NCBI GenBank assembly: GCA_039809495.1
Contig: JBDHVC010000018.1
Location: 8,341 to 72,340 of the forward strand
Source: JAFLCL01 sp039809495
GTDB lineage: Bacteria > Myxococcota_A > Polyangia > Polyangiales > Sandaracinaceae
DNA: 64,000 nt
Direction of reading: 5' to 3'
Shown in pieces: positions 48,086 through 58,575 of the stretch. Position numbers and translations under genes: made by a program. Numbering within the stretch: position 1 is the stretch's first letter; every line of letters starts with the position of its first letter. The notes under the pieces were generated by a model that searched no databases, was not told the origin of the DNA, and saw only the letters and a list, made by a program, of their open reading frames with translations.

Positions 48086-48420
48086 TCAGCCCGAGCTACA
48101 CGTGCCGGCGCGACAGACGGAACCCGCGCCGCACGAGGTGCCGTCGGCGGCGTTCGTGAGGGTGCAGGCGGGAGGAGACGCGCCGAGGTCGCAGGGAGGG
48201 AGGGTGGTGTGACAGGCGTCGATGAGGTCGAGGTCGTGGACCTCGACGGGGGTGCCGTGGTTGGTGTTCGATCCGTCTCCGAGCTGGCCGTCGAAGTTGT
48301 TTCCCCACGCCCACACGTGCCCCACGGAGTCGAGCGCGACGGTGTGGTTCAAGCCCGCGGCGACGGCGACGATCGTACCCATGCCGCTCGACGTGCTGAC
48401 GACTGCGGGGTTTCGTGAGG
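48086..48420 (-). pseudogene. Truncated duplicate of the RCC1-repeat protein's C-terminal part
   Basis: From about VSTSSGMGTIVAVAAG to RAGTCSSG and a stop it repeats the last RCC1 unit and the Cys-rich segment (LIDACHTTLP, CDLGASPPACT) of the adjacent gene, roughly 80-90% at DNA level by eye. It has no signal peptide, only one propeller blade, and stops before the Ser/Gly/Ala/Asp linker and sorting tail. An open frame extends upstream to 48454, but without homology. Best read as a dead tandem duplicate. Confidence 0.7.
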
Positions 48421-48562
48421 ACACGGGGATGGCGTGGACAGACGCGCTCCGCACGACGTCGAGGCGAGCATCGTTCCCGTCTGGAATGACAGCCTCGCCC
48501 CGACGCTCTCGCCCGAGGCCGCCACGAAGGCGGCCTCTAAGGCGTCGATGCCACGAGGTCAG

Positions 48563-50284
48563 TCAGCGCTCGGCGCTCATCGACCGCCGCGTCCGAAGAG
48601 CGAGGCCGAGGCCGAAGAGGGCGAAGAGACTGACTCCGAATGGTAGGCCGCTCCGGCTCGCGCCGACGGCGCTGCACGAGCAGTCGCTGCTCTCGGTCGG
48701 ACCCTCCTCGCCTCCGCCGTCGAAGCCCGCGCCCGCGTCCGCGCCGCTGCTCGCGTCCGCGCCGCTGCTCGCGTCCACGCCGCTGCTCGCGTCCGCGCCG
48801 CTGCTCGCGTCCGCGCCGCTGCTCGCGTCCGCGCCGACGCCGGCGTCCTCCGGCTCGGACCTCGTGCAGACGCCCGCCGCGCAGACGTGGCCCGCCTCGC
48901 CGCACGCCGTGCCGTCCGGAGCGTTCGTGATGGTGCAGGCGGGAGGAGACGCGCCGAGGTCGCAGGAGGGGAGCGTGGTGTGACAGGCGTCGATGAGGTT
49001 GAGGTCGGGGACCTCGACGGGAGTGCTGCGCGAGGTGGTCGTGCCGTCTCCGAGCTGGCCGTCGCCGTTGTCTCCCCACGCCCAGACGTTTCCTGCGGAG
49101 TCGAGCGCGACGGTGTGGTCGGAGCCCGTGGTGACGGCGACGACGGTGCCCATGCCGCTCGACGTGCTGACGGCCACGGGGGTGTTGCGCCGATTGTTCG
49201 TCCCCTCTCCGAGCTGGCCGTCGCTGTTGTCTCCCCACGCCCAGACGTTTCCTGCGGAGTCGAGCGCGGCGGTGTGGTGGAAGCCTGTGGCGATGGCGAC
49301 GACTCTGCCCATGCCGCTCGGTGCGCTGACGGCCACGGGGGTGTTGCGGTCGGCGTGCGTACCGTCTCCGAGCTGACCGTCGCCGTTGAATCCCCACGTC
49401 CAGACGTTTCCGTCGGAGTCGATCGCGGCGGTATGGGCGTAGCTCGCGGCGACGGCGACGACTCTGCCCATGCCGCTCGGTGCGCTGACGGCCACGGGTG
49501 TGTGGCGGTTGGTGTTCGTGCCGTCTCCGAGCTGACCGTATTCGTTGTTTCCCCACGTCCAGACGTTTCCTGCGGAGTCGAGCGCGACCATGAAGGTGCC
49601 GCCTCCGGCGACGGCGACGACTCTGCCCATGCCGCTCGGCGCGCTGACGGCGACGGGGGTGTTCCGGTCGGTGCCAGGGCCGCTCTCTCCATCTCCGAGC
49701 TGGCCGTGTTCGTTGTCTCCCCACGTCCAGACGTTTCCGTCGGAGTCGAGCGCGACGGTGTCGCTCCAGCCCGCGGCGACGGCGACGACTCTGCCCATGC
49801 CGCTCGGCGCGCTGACGCGCGTAGGGGTGTTGCGCTCGGCGTTCGTGCCGTCTCCGAGCTGGCCGGAGGCGTTGCCTCCCCACGTCCAGACGTTCCCCTC
49901 GGAGTCGATCGCGACGGTGTGGTAGAAGCCCGCGGCGATCGCGACGACGGTGCCCATGCCGCTCGACGTGCTGACGGGCACGGGGGTGTTGCGCTGGGTG
50001 TTCGTGCCGTCTCCGAGCTGGCCGGAGGCGTTGCCTCCCCACGTCCAGACATCTCCTGCGGAGTCGATCGCGACGGTGTGGTAGTAGCTCGCAGCGATCA
50101 TCCGCATCGTGCAGTGATGCGGCGTCGCCGCGGAGCACGTGGCTCCTCCTCCGCTCTCGAGGGCGGCTGTCGTCTGCCCGACCGCGCGCTCGCTCCCGTC
50201 GTCCATGCTCGTGTCGTCCGTCGCCGTGCAGCCGAAGAGCACGAGCGAGAGCGCCAACGTCCGCGTTCCTAAGTGTCGAAGCAT
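48563..50284 (-). CDS. RCC1-repeat surface lipoprotein with MYXO-CTERM-like tail
   Basis: 573 residues from ATG 50284 (GGGGGAACG upstream). Signal peptide with lipobox (LVLFGCTATDD), then seven RCC1-type repeats of about 53 residues (HTVAIDSxGNVWTWGxNxxGQLGDGTN), forming one seven-blade propeller, a Cys-rich segment (CDLGASPPACT ... CAAGVC), a linker of repeated ASSGAD units, and a C-terminus SDCSCSA - hydrophobic helix - RTRR, the layout of MYXO-CTERM sorting signals. Probably displayed on the cell surface; ligand unknown. The repeats are so alike in DNA that recent tandem expansion is likely. A truncated duplicate follows downstream. Confidence 0.88.
   Translation of the reverse strand: MLRHLGTRTLALSLVLFGCTATDDTSMDDGSERAVGQTTAALESGGGATCSAATPHHCTMRMIAASYYHTVAIDSAGDVWTWGGNASGQLGDGTNTQRNTPVPVSTSSGMGTVVAIAAGFYHTVAIDSEGNVWTWGGNASGQLGDGTNAERNTPTRVSAPSGMGRVVAVAAGWSDTVALDSDGNVWTWGDNEHGQLGDGESGPGTDRNTPVAVSAPSGMGRVVAVAGGGTFMVALDSAGNVWTWGNNEYGQLGDGTNTNRHTPVAVSAPSGMGRVVAVAASYAHTAAIDSDGNVWTWGFNGDGQLGDGTHADRNTPVAVSAPSGMGRVVAIATGFHHTAALDSAGNVWAWGDNSDGQLGEGTNNRRNTPVAVSTSSGMGTVVAVTTGSDHTVALDSAGNVWAWGDNGDGQLGDGTTTSRSTPVEVPDLNLIDACHTTLPSCDLGASPPACTITNAPDGTACGEAGHVCAAGVCTRSEPEDAGVGADASSGADASSGADASSGVDASSGADASSGADAGAGFDGGGEEGPTESSDCSCSAVGASRSGLPFGVSLFALFGLGLALRTRRSMSAER
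48741..48830. repeat. 18-bp tandem repeat encoding the ASSGAD linker
   Basis: Five tandem copies of an 18-bp unit (GCGCCGCTGCTCGCGTCC), one with a single base change (48777-48794). Each encodes the linker hexapeptide. Copy number is likely to vary between strains. Confidence 0.85.
48990..50105. repeat. Tandem ~159-bp units encoding RCC1 blades
   Basis: Seven units; the central ones share long near-identical blocks (for example around 49215-49270, 49385-49420, 49550-49590). One unit (49640-49795) is longer by a few codons. Confidence 0.75.
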
Positions 50285-50484
50285 CGTTCCCCCTGAAGTC
50301 GTATGGGTAAGTGGGTGACTAGCGTTGGGGGCGGAGCGGAGTCTGTCAACCGAGGCCTCGAGCGAGCCTCGGGTGGCGTCTCGCCCTCGAGCTCTCCCCC
50401 TCGGCGGTGAAGCGACGGGCGTGAGCGTCACCCGGACGCTCGGGCCCCGCGCTCGATGGCGTGCGCGAACGGGATCGATGGGGG

Positions 50485-50490
50485 TAGGCT
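50485..50490 (+). promoter_or_regulatory. -10-like TAGGCT upstream of fumarase
   Basis: Lies 6 nt before an in-frame ATG (50497) and 78 nt before the better-supported start (50569). Confidence 0.4.
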
Positions 50491-50568
50491 GCGCCCATGC
50501 GGATCGACGACCAGGTCGAGAGCTTCGTGTCCGATCCGTCGGTCCCCCACCAGCCTGAAGGAGCGCCC

Positions 50569-52221
<1,653 letters not shown>

Positions 52222-52265
52222 CCCGCGAGCTCCGCGGCCGCCTCGGCGCGCTCCGCGTCCGCTGC

Positions 52266-52271
52266 TATCAC
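52266..52271 (+). promoter_or_regulatory. -10-like TATCAC before tcdA
   Basis: Ends 6 nt before ATG 52278. Suggests its own promoter and a leaderless transcript, despite the 56-bp gap from fumarase. Confidence 0.4.
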
Positions 52272-52277
52272 TCGCGC

Positions 52278-53303
52278 ATGACGCTCCCCATCGCTCAGAA
52301 GGACGCGAGCGAGGCCTCGAACGAGGCCCGCTCGAGCCCGCCGCTCAAGACGAACCGCCGCTTCGATCGCGCGGCGCGGCTCTTCACCGAGCCGGGGCTC
52401 CACCGGCTGATGGGCGCGCGGGTCGTCGTCTTCGGGATGGGCGGCGTCGGCTCGTTCGCCGCGGAGGCGCTCGCGCGGAGCGGCGTCGGCGCGCTCACGC
52501 TCGTCGACTTCGACGACGTGTGCGTGACCAACACCAACCGCCAGCTCCACGCGATGAAGGGCACCGTCGGCAAGCCGAAGGCCGAGATCATGGCCGAGCG
52601 CCTGCGCCTCGTCTCGCCCTCCTCGCGCGTCGAGCCCGTCCTCGAATTCTACGAGGAGGCGAAGGCCGACCTGCTCCTCGAGGGGCCGATCGACTTCGTC
52701 ATCGACGCGATCGACTCGGTCGCCGCGAAGGCGCACCTGCTCCACGAGTGCGTGCGGCGATCGATCCCGGTCGTGAGCTCGATGGGCGCGGCGGGGCGCC
52801 TCGATCCGACGCGCGTCCGCGTCGCCGATCTCGCGGACACCGAGGTCTGCGGTCTCGCGCGAGACGTGCGCGGCATCCTGCGCAAGCGCTACGGGCTCGC
52901 CCTCGCGCGCGGGACGAGGACGGGCATCGACGCGGTGTTCTCGGACGAGCCCCAGGTCGCGCCCGCGCGGCTCTCCTACGACGAGGAGAAGGGCTTCGTC
53001 TGCGTCTGCCCCAACCGCGACAACGGCCTCTACACCTGCGACCACCGCGCGCGCATCGACGGCTCGGCGTCCTTCGTGACGGGCACCTTCGGCCTCACTG
53101 CGGCGAGCGTCGTGGTGCGCGCGCTCACCGAGGAGCACCGCGCGGTTCACCGTCGTGCGAGCGCCGCGCCCGCCCAGCCCGCGTCGGCCCAGCCCGCGTC
53201 GACCCAGCCCGCGTCTGCCCAGCCCGCGTCGGCCCAGCCCGCCTCGACCCAGCCCGCCGCCGATCACGCGTGCGGGTGCGCGTGCGCCGAGCGCGAGCGC
53301 TGA
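52278..53303 (+). CDS. tcdA: tRNA threonylcarbamoyladenosine dehydratase (TcdA/CsdL)
   Basis: 341 residues. E1-like ThiF fold: GMGGVGSFAAEALARSGVG nucleotide loop, DFDDVCVTNTNRQ, and the family catalytic Cys region (ADTEVCGLARDVR). It uses ATP to cyclise t6A37 to ct6A in tRNAs decoding ANN codons. The N-terminus has about 25 extra residues. The C-terminus is unusual: a run of AQPAS/TQPAS pentapeptides (15-bp DNA repeats) and a final HACGCACAERER that could bind a metal. It converges with the next gene, stops 4 bp apart. Confidence 0.9.
   Translation: MTLPIAQKDASEASNEARSSPPLKTNRRFDRAARLFTEPGLHRLMGARVVVFGMGGVGSFAAEALARSGVGALTLVDFDDVCVTNTNRQLHAMKGTVGKPKAEIMAERLRLVSPSSRVEPVLEFYEEAKADLLLEGPIDFVIDAIDSVAAKAHLLHECVRRSIPVVSSMGAAGRLDPTRVRVADLADTEVCGLARDVRGILRKRYGLALARGTRTGIDAVFSDEPQVAPARLSYDEEKGFVCVCPNRDNGLYTCDHRARIDGSASFVTGTFGLTAASVVVRALTEEHRAVHRRASAAPAQPASAQPASTQPASAQPASAQPASTQPAADHACGCACAERER
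53172..53261. repeat. 15-bp tandem repeat in the tcdA tail
   Basis: Six units of GCCCAGCCCGCGTCG with few changes, coding QPASA/QPAST. Likely variable in number. Confidence 0.85.
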
Positions 53304-53307
53304 CCGC

Positions 53308-55914
53308 TCACGCGCTCCGCCGCACGGCGTACGCGGGATCGAGGCGATAGCCGCTCTCCTCCGTCCGCAACACGTCGCGCAGGCCCATCTTGCGGAGCGT
53401 GGAGATGGCGACGCGGACGCGGTGGGCGCCGGCGTCCGGGCGCATCCGCTCGCCGGGCCACCCCGCCTCGAGGAGCGCGCTCCAGTCGGCGTGCGCGCCC
53501 CGCTCGAGCGCCGCGAGGTGCTCGAGGATCAGGCGGAGCGGCTTGCGGCGAGAGAGGTCGACGCGCGGCGCCTCGCTCACGCGGAACCAGAGCGCGTCCG
53601 GCCCGATCACGAGGCTCGCGCTCGCGTGGGAGGGCGGCGGGACGCTGTCGAGCGAGATCGCGCTCGCCGGCACGAGGAGCAGGAGCGCGACGAGCGGCGA
53701 GCGGTGGGGGCTGTCGAGCGCGAGCGGGTCGTCACCGAGGAGGGCGACGAGCGCGCCGTCGGCGAGGCCGCGCGCGCGCGCGGTGGCCTGGACGACGAGC
53801 CGCTTCGCGGCCTCGCGCCGGTTGGCCTCGGCCTCGATGCGCGCGAGCGTGAGGAGCGCGAGCACGTCGAGATCGGGGAGCCGCGTAGGGTCGTCGGAGG
53901 CGAGGGCCTCGCCGAGGAGCAGCCGCGCCTCGCCGCGCTGCCCGCGCGCGGCGTGCAGGACGCCGAGGAGCGCGCGCGCGCTCGACTCGACGTTGGCGAG
54001 CGAGAGCTCGCTCGCGCCCGCGAGCGCCTCCTCGAGGAGCCGGATCGCGGGACCGAAGCGGTCCTGGCCGCGCGAGAGGAGCGCGAGGGTGAGCGCGAGC
54101 GGGACGAGCGTCGTCAGCCAGGCGCGGCGATCCTCGTCCTCCTGCGCCAGCTTCGAGGCGCCCTCGAGGAGCGCGCGCGCCGGCTCGAGCTCGAGCCGCG
54201 CGAGCGCGACGAGGCCCAGGCGCCGCGCGAACGCGATCTCGCCCGGCCGGTCGTTCGCCCGCCGCGCCCGCGCGAGCCCCTCGTCGAAGAGGAGGCGCGC
54301 GCCCTCGAGGTCCCCCGACCGGTAGAGGATCCCGCCGCGCGTCGAGAGGGCGGCGCTCGCGAGCGCGTCGTCGTCGGCCTCGCGGGCGAGGAGCGCCGCG
54401 CGATCGAGCGCTTCCTCCACGCGCGCCCTCGGCTCCGCCCTCGCCGCGCCGAGGCGGGCGAGGAAGAGGAGCGCGCGCCCCTCCACCGAGCGCTCGTTCG
54501 AGTGGTGCGCGAGCGTGAGCGCCTCGGCGAGATCGCGCTCGACGCGCTCGCCGCGCTCGTCGGCGCCGCCCCGGAGCTCGAGCTCCGCGCGCAGGAGGTG
54601 GGCCCGCGCGAGCAGCCGCGGATCGGCGCCCGAGCCGCGCGCGACGGAGAGCCCGCGCTCGAGGTGATCGCGGGTCAGCTCGAGCGACCCCTCCCGGAGC
54701 AGGATCGGCGCGAGCACGACGAGCGCGCGGAGCGCTCGATCGGCGCTCCGTGAGCTGACGTTCGGCCGCCCGAGGATGCGCTCGACGACCGCGAGGAGGT
54801 TCTCGCGCTCCTCGGCGATCGCCTGCCTCGCGCGAGAGGCCTCGCGCCCGCTCGCCCGCGCCGCGGACGCCTCCGCCCACGAGACGTAGTGGGAGGCGTG
54901 GCGATCCTCGAGCGCGTCGCGTCGCCTCGGATCGAGCGAGGGCTCGACGAAGGCGCGCACGCTCTGATCGAGCGCGAGGCGCACCTCGAGGCTCGCCCTG
55001 GGCTCCGAGAGGCCGAGGAGCGAGCGCTCGCGCAGGCTCTGGAGGATGTCGAGGATCGGGGCGCCCTCGTCGCGCCGCTCACCCTCGAGGACGCGCTCCG
55101 CCGCCTCCGCCGTGAAGCCGCCGCGAAAGACGCTGGCGGCCGCGAGCACGTCGCGCGCGGCGGGCTCGAGCAGCTCGACGCTCCACGCGATCGACGCCTC
55201 GAGCGTCCGATGGCGCGCGTCGCCAGCGCCGCCGCGGCGGAGCACGTCGAAGCGGTTGCTCAGGCGGTGCAGGAGCGCGGCCGGGCTCATCACCGCCATG
55301 CGCGAGGCGGCGAGCTCGATCGCGAGCGGCAGGCCGTCCAGCCGGCGAACGATCGCGCTCACCGTCGCGCGATCGCGCTCGTCGAGGCGGAAGCCGGGGC
55401 GGTGGCGAGCCGCGAACGACGCGAAGAGCGCGATCGCGGTGTCCTCGTCGGCGATGGGCGCGATCTCGAGCGTCACCTCCTCGGGGATCGAGAGGCGCTG
55501 GCGGCTGACGACGACGAGGGCGAGCTCGGGCACGGCCGCGAGCCAGCGCGTGAGCTCGCCCGCGAGCGCGACGAAGCGGTCGAAGGGGTCGAGCACCAGG
55601 AGGAGCGGCGCGTGTCGCGCGAAGAGCCGCGTCAGGTCCTGCTTGCGGGCGCCCTTGCCGCCGAGCGCGTCCACCACGTGATCGACGAGCGCCTCGATCG
55701 TCCGATCCTCGCCGAGCCGCGCGTGGGCGATCGCGATGACGTCGCGCTGGGCCTCGGCGAGGCGCGCGAGCCCCGCGGTCACGAGCCGCGACTTCCCGAC
55801 GCCGCCCGGCCCCGTGATCGTGAGCAAGCGAGCGCCGCCCTCCACGGCGCGGACGAAGGCGTCCAGCTCGGGCTCGCGACCGATGAGCGAGACAGGCTCC
55901 GACATCGCGCCCAT
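53308..55914 (-). CDS. ATPase/TPR regulator with C-terminal winged helix
   Basis: 868 residues from ATG 55914 (ATG 55905 is an alternative). N-terminal STAND/NB-ARC-type ATPase (Walker A TITGPGGVGKSRL, about 32-44; Walker B LLLVLDPFDRF; GLPLAIELAAS), a long TPR-like helical middle (about 360-730), and at the very end an OmpR/SARP-type winged helix (about 770-868, WPGERMRPDAGAHRVRVAISTLRK, SGYRL). AfsR/SARP-like proteins carry the DNA-binding domain first; here it is last. A ligand-gated transcription regulator is expected. Target genes unknown. It diverges from dapF. Confidence 0.83.
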   Translation of the reverse strand: MGAMSEPVSLIGREPELDAFVRAVEGGARLLTITGPGGVGKSRLVTAGLARLAEAQRDVIAIAHARLGEDRTIEALVDHVVDALGGKGARKQDLTRLFARHAPLLLVLDPFDRFVALAGELTRWLAAVPELALVVVSRQRLSIPEEVTLEIAPIADEDTAIALFASFAARHRPGFRLDERDRATVSAIVRRLDGLPLAIELAASRMAVMSPAALLHRLSNRFDVLRRGGAGDARHRTLEASIAWSVELLEPAARDVLAAASVFRGGFTAEAAERVLEGERRDEGAPILDILQSLRERSLLGLSEPRASLEVRLALDQSVRAFVEPSLDPRRRDALEDRHASHYVSWAEASAARASGREASRARQAIAEERENLLAVVERILGRPNVSSRSADRALRALVVLAPILLREGSLELTRDHLERGLSVARGSGADPRLLARAHLLRAELELRGGADERGERVERDLAEALTLAHHSNERSVEGRALLFLARLGAARAEPRARVEEALDRAALLAREADDDALASAALSTRGGILYRSGDLEGARLLFDEGLARARRANDRPGEIAFARRLGLVALARLELEPARALLEGASKLAQEDEDRRAWLTTLVPLALTLALLSRGQDRFGPAIRLLEEALAGASELSLANVESSARALLGVLHAARGQRGEARLLLGEALASDDPTRLPDLDVLALLTLARIEAEANRREAAKRLVVQATARARGLADGALVALLGDDPLALDSPHRSPLVALLLLVPASAISLDSVPPPSHASASLVIGPDALWFRVSEAPRVDLSRRKPLRLILEHLAALERGAHADWSALLEAGWPGERMRPDAGAHRVRVAISTLRKMGLRDVLRTEESGYRLDPAYAVRRSA

Positions 55915-56016
55915 CTTCGCACGACCAGGCTCGCGGGGCTCGACGCGGCGCCCGCCGCGCGGCGTCGCCGCCGTGAGCGCCTTGCTCCGATCGCGGCCGC
56001 GCGCGAGCATCCGCGC

Positions 56017-56868
56017 ATGCCGCTTGTGCGCTTCGAGAAGTACGAGGGCCTCGGGAACGACTTCGTCGTGATCGACGATCCGAGCGTCGCCCTCGAGCGC
56101 GACGAGATCGTGCGGCTCTGCGACCGACGCCGCGGGATCGGCGCCGACGGCGTGCTCTTCGTCCGCGATCCGAGCGGGCGGCCCGCGATGCGGATCGTCA
56201 ACGCGGACGGAAGCCGCGCCGAGATGTGCGGGAACGGGCTCCGATGCGTCGTCCATCACCTCGCGCGTCGAGGCCTCGCGCGGGCGGGCGATCCGCTCGT
56301 CGTCGACACCGACGCGGGGCCGCACGACGCGCACCTCCACGCGTTCGACGACGCGTCGGCCGACGTCTGGGTCTCGATGCGCGCGCCGAGCCTCGCGCCG
56401 AGCGAGGTGCCGCACACGCTCGAGCGCCCGATGCGGGATCACCCCGTCGCGATCGGCGGCCACACGCTCCACGTCACGGCCGTCTCGATGGGGAACCCGC
56501 ACGCGGTGATCTTCGACGAGGTCGGCGACGCGCGCCTCGCGCTCGGCCCGCTCGTCCGAGGGCACGCGCTCTTCCCGGAGGGGGCCAACGTCGGCTTCGC
56601 GAGCCTCGGCAGCGTGGCGGGGCGCGCGACGATCGAGCTCCACGTCTTCGAGCGCGGCGCGGGGTGGACCCAGGCGTGCGGTACGGGCGCGTGCGCCGCC
56701 GTCGTCGCCGCCATCGAGACGGGGCGGATCCGCCGCGGCGCGCCGGTCGAGGTGCGCCTGCCGGGCGGCGCGCTCGAGATCCTCGTCGGCGAGCCGTCGG
56801 CGCGGATCGAGAAGCGCGGTCCGAGCCGCCACACCTTCTCGGGGAGCTTCGCCCGCGCGCCGCGGTGA
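56017..56868 (+). CDS. dapF: Diaminopimelate epimerase
   Basis: 283 residues, standard length. Both catalytic Cys motifs are present: EMCGNGLRC (about 71-79) and ACGTGACA (about 222-229). It interconverts LL- and meso-diaminopimelate for lysine and peptidoglycan. ATG 56017 begins VRFEKYEGLGNDFVVID as expected. Gap of 102 bp to the divergent regulator. It converges with the helical protein gene; the gap is one GC-rich hairpin region ending in CGCGCCGTCA. Confidence 0.96.
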   Translation: MPLVRFEKYEGLGNDFVVIDDPSVALERDEIVRLCDRRRGIGADGVLFVRDPSGRPAMRIVNADGSRAEMCGNGLRCVVHHLARRGLARAGDPLVVDTDAGPHDAHLHAFDDASADVWVSMRAPSLAPSEVPHTLERPMRDHPVAIGGHTLHVTAVSMGNPHAVIFDEVGDARLALGPLVRGHALFPEGANVGFASLGSVAGRATIELHVFERGAGWTQACGTGACAAVVAAIETGRIRRGAPVEVRLPGGALEILVGEPSARIEKRGPSRHTFSGSFARAPR

Positions 56869-56903
56869 CGCCCTCGGGCCGCGCGCCCCGCGGCGCGCCG
56901 TCA
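56866..56903. terminator. GC-rich inverted region between convergent stops
   Basis: Starts with the dapF stop (TGACGCC) and ends with the complement of the next gene's stop (CGCGCCGTCA, 56894-56903). Can form a strong GC stem; no T-run. Confidence 0.4.
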
Positions 56904-58487
56904 GCTCCTCCCGAGGTAGAGCTTCAGCATCTCGGCCGCCGCCTGGCGGTCGAAGGGCACGTCGCGGAGCTCGGCGCGCCGCGAGACGCTGTCGAAGAGC
57001 TCGCCGAGGAAGCGCGAGAACGCGGCGCCCTCGTCGACGGCGCGCTGCATCCGCGCGCCCCCGACGAGATCGACGTCGCGCAGCTCCTCGAGCGCGGCGA
57101 GGAAGGGATCGAGGCGCGGGTAGTCGTGGCTGCGCACGAGCTGGTAGCCGATCGCGCGGAAGTGGCCGAGGAAGTCCCGGACGAACTGGAAGCTCGTCGC
57201 GCTCGCCCACTCGTCGTGGCTCGGCCGCGCGCCCTCGCTCATCGCGAGGAAGGCCTTGAGGATGCGCTGGAACATCCAGATCTCGCGGCGCAGCCGCTCG
57301 CTCGCGGCGCGGGCGTCGAAGCCGCCGCTCTCGAGCCTCGGGGCGTGGCCCGGGGCGAGCTCCTCGGCGAGGAGCGTGATCGCGTGCTCGATCGACGCGC
57401 GCGCCTCGCGCGCGGCCCCGAGGATGCGATCGGACGGCTCCTTCTCGCTCGCCCCGCTCTCGGGCCAGGTGAGCTCGTGCTCGTAGATGCGCCGCACCTC
57501 GACGCGCAGCGTGTTCGAGAGGTTGTCGAAGGTGCCGCGCAGCCGGACGAGCCGCGCCGCCTCCGCGCGGAGCGGCTCGAAGTCCCGCACGAGCTCGGCC
57601 GCGTCGATCGAGAGCAGCTCCGCCTCGAAGCCGTCCGCCATGGCGTCGGGCGCGCCCTGCGCGAGGTAGCGCGTGAGGGTGCGCAGATCGCTGCGGAGCG
57701 CCGCGAGGAGCGCGTAGGTGCGCCGCGTCGAGGCGGGCTCGGCGGCGTCGCGCTCGACCAGCGTGAGGTAGCGGAGCGCCCGAAAGAGCGTGAGGAACGT
57801 GAGCGCGGAGGCGCGATGCGCGCTCTCGCTCTCGATGCCGTGGAGCGCGTCGAGCACCTCCACGGCGCGGATGCGATCGAATTCCTGCCGGAACTCGAGC
57901 GCCATGAGCGGGTTGAAGAACGCGTTGCGGCCCACCTCGCGGACGAGCACGGCGTGGAACGCGGTGTAGATGCGGCTCGAGATGCGGCCGAGCCGCAGGA
58001 GCCCCTCGCCCATGTCCACGAAGTGACCGAACGCGTTGCGGAGCAGGAGGAGCGCCTCCTCGGGCGTGTCCTGCGTGAGCTGCTCCTGGACGAGGCGGCC
58101 GCGCGCCGAGTCCTCGGGGAGGACGCTCTCGATGTAGCGCGTGAAGGTGTACGCGCGCTCCTTGTCGCCGAGGAGCTGGCGCGTGAGCTGGACGACGCGC
58201 GCCGCGGTCTCGCGCAGGATCCGCAGGTGGATGTGGAAGTCCTGGGCGACGGCGCTCTTGCTCTCCTCGGTCCCGGGGTGGTTGCGCGGGTTGCCGAAGC
58301 AGGCGATGCCCTTGAGGAGCGCCTCGAGCTCGAAGAGCGTGTCCTCCTTGCGGTCCCAGGGCAGCTCCGCGTACCACGCGTCGCGCGCGGCCGCCTGATC
58401 ACGCCGGAGCCCGCGCGTGTCGCGCAGGAGGTTCGCGTAGACGTCGCGATCCGCGGTGGCGAGGCGACCTTTGACGCGCGCGATCAT
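56901..58487 (-). CDS. Uncharacterised all-helical protein
   Basis: 528 residues, almost entirely alpha-helical by pattern, no signal peptide or membrane segment, no Cys motif, no nucleotide-binding loop. Well balanced composition and conserved-looking aromatic motifs (DAWYAELPWDRKEDTLFELEA region near 40; GNPRNHPG near 65; FNPLMALEFRQEFDRIRA near 190). I do not recognise the family; it resembles myxobacterial orphans of about this size. The stop overlaps the complement of TGACGGCGCG. Neighbours give no functional hint. Confidence 0.75.
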   Translation of the reverse strand: MIARVKGRLATADRDVYANLLRDTRGLRRDQAAARDAWYAELPWDRKEDTLFELEALLKGIACFGNPRNHPGTEESKSAVAQDFHIHLRILRETAARVVQLTRQLLGDKERAYTFTRYIESVLPEDSARGRLVQEQLTQDTPEEALLLLRNAFGHFVDMGEGLLRLGRISSRIYTAFHAVLVREVGRNAFFNPLMALEFRQEFDRIRAVEVLDALHGIESESAHRASALTFLTLFRALRYLTLVERDAAEPASTRRTYALLAALRSDLRTLTRYLAQGAPDAMADGFEAELLSIDAAELVRDFEPLRAEAARLVRLRGTFDNLSNTLRVEVRRIYEHELTWPESGASEKEPSDRILGAAREARASIEHAITLLAEELAPGHAPRLESGGFDARAASERLRREIWMFQRILKAFLAMSEGARPSHDEWASATSFQFVRDFLGHFRAIGYQLVRSHDYPRLDPFLAALEELRDVDLVGGARMQRAVDEGAAFSRFLGELFDSVSRRAELRDVPFDRQAAAEMLKLYLGRS

Positions 58488-58575
58488 GAGCCGGCGGGAG
58501 CGTATCGCGGGGCGGGGGGCGAGGGGAGCCGGTCACGGGCCGAAAGGCTCGCGCGGGGGCTCGCCGTCGGGGCGC

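Noticed and set aside
48421..48454. The upstream part of the open frame over the RCC1 fragment as a true N-terminus of a small gene
   Set aside because: No homology before the duplicated part, no signal peptide, no ribosome site.
48990..50105. Regular repeats resembling a CRISPR array
   Set aside because: Units are about 159 bp, have no spacers, and translate as RCC1 blades; no cas genes.
53308..58377. A continuous 1689-codon minus-strand frame joining the ATPase regulator to sequence opposite dapF and an alternative frame of the helical protein
   Set aside because: The real regulator begins at 55914; upstream residues are the shadow of dapF and of the neighbouring gene in another frame.
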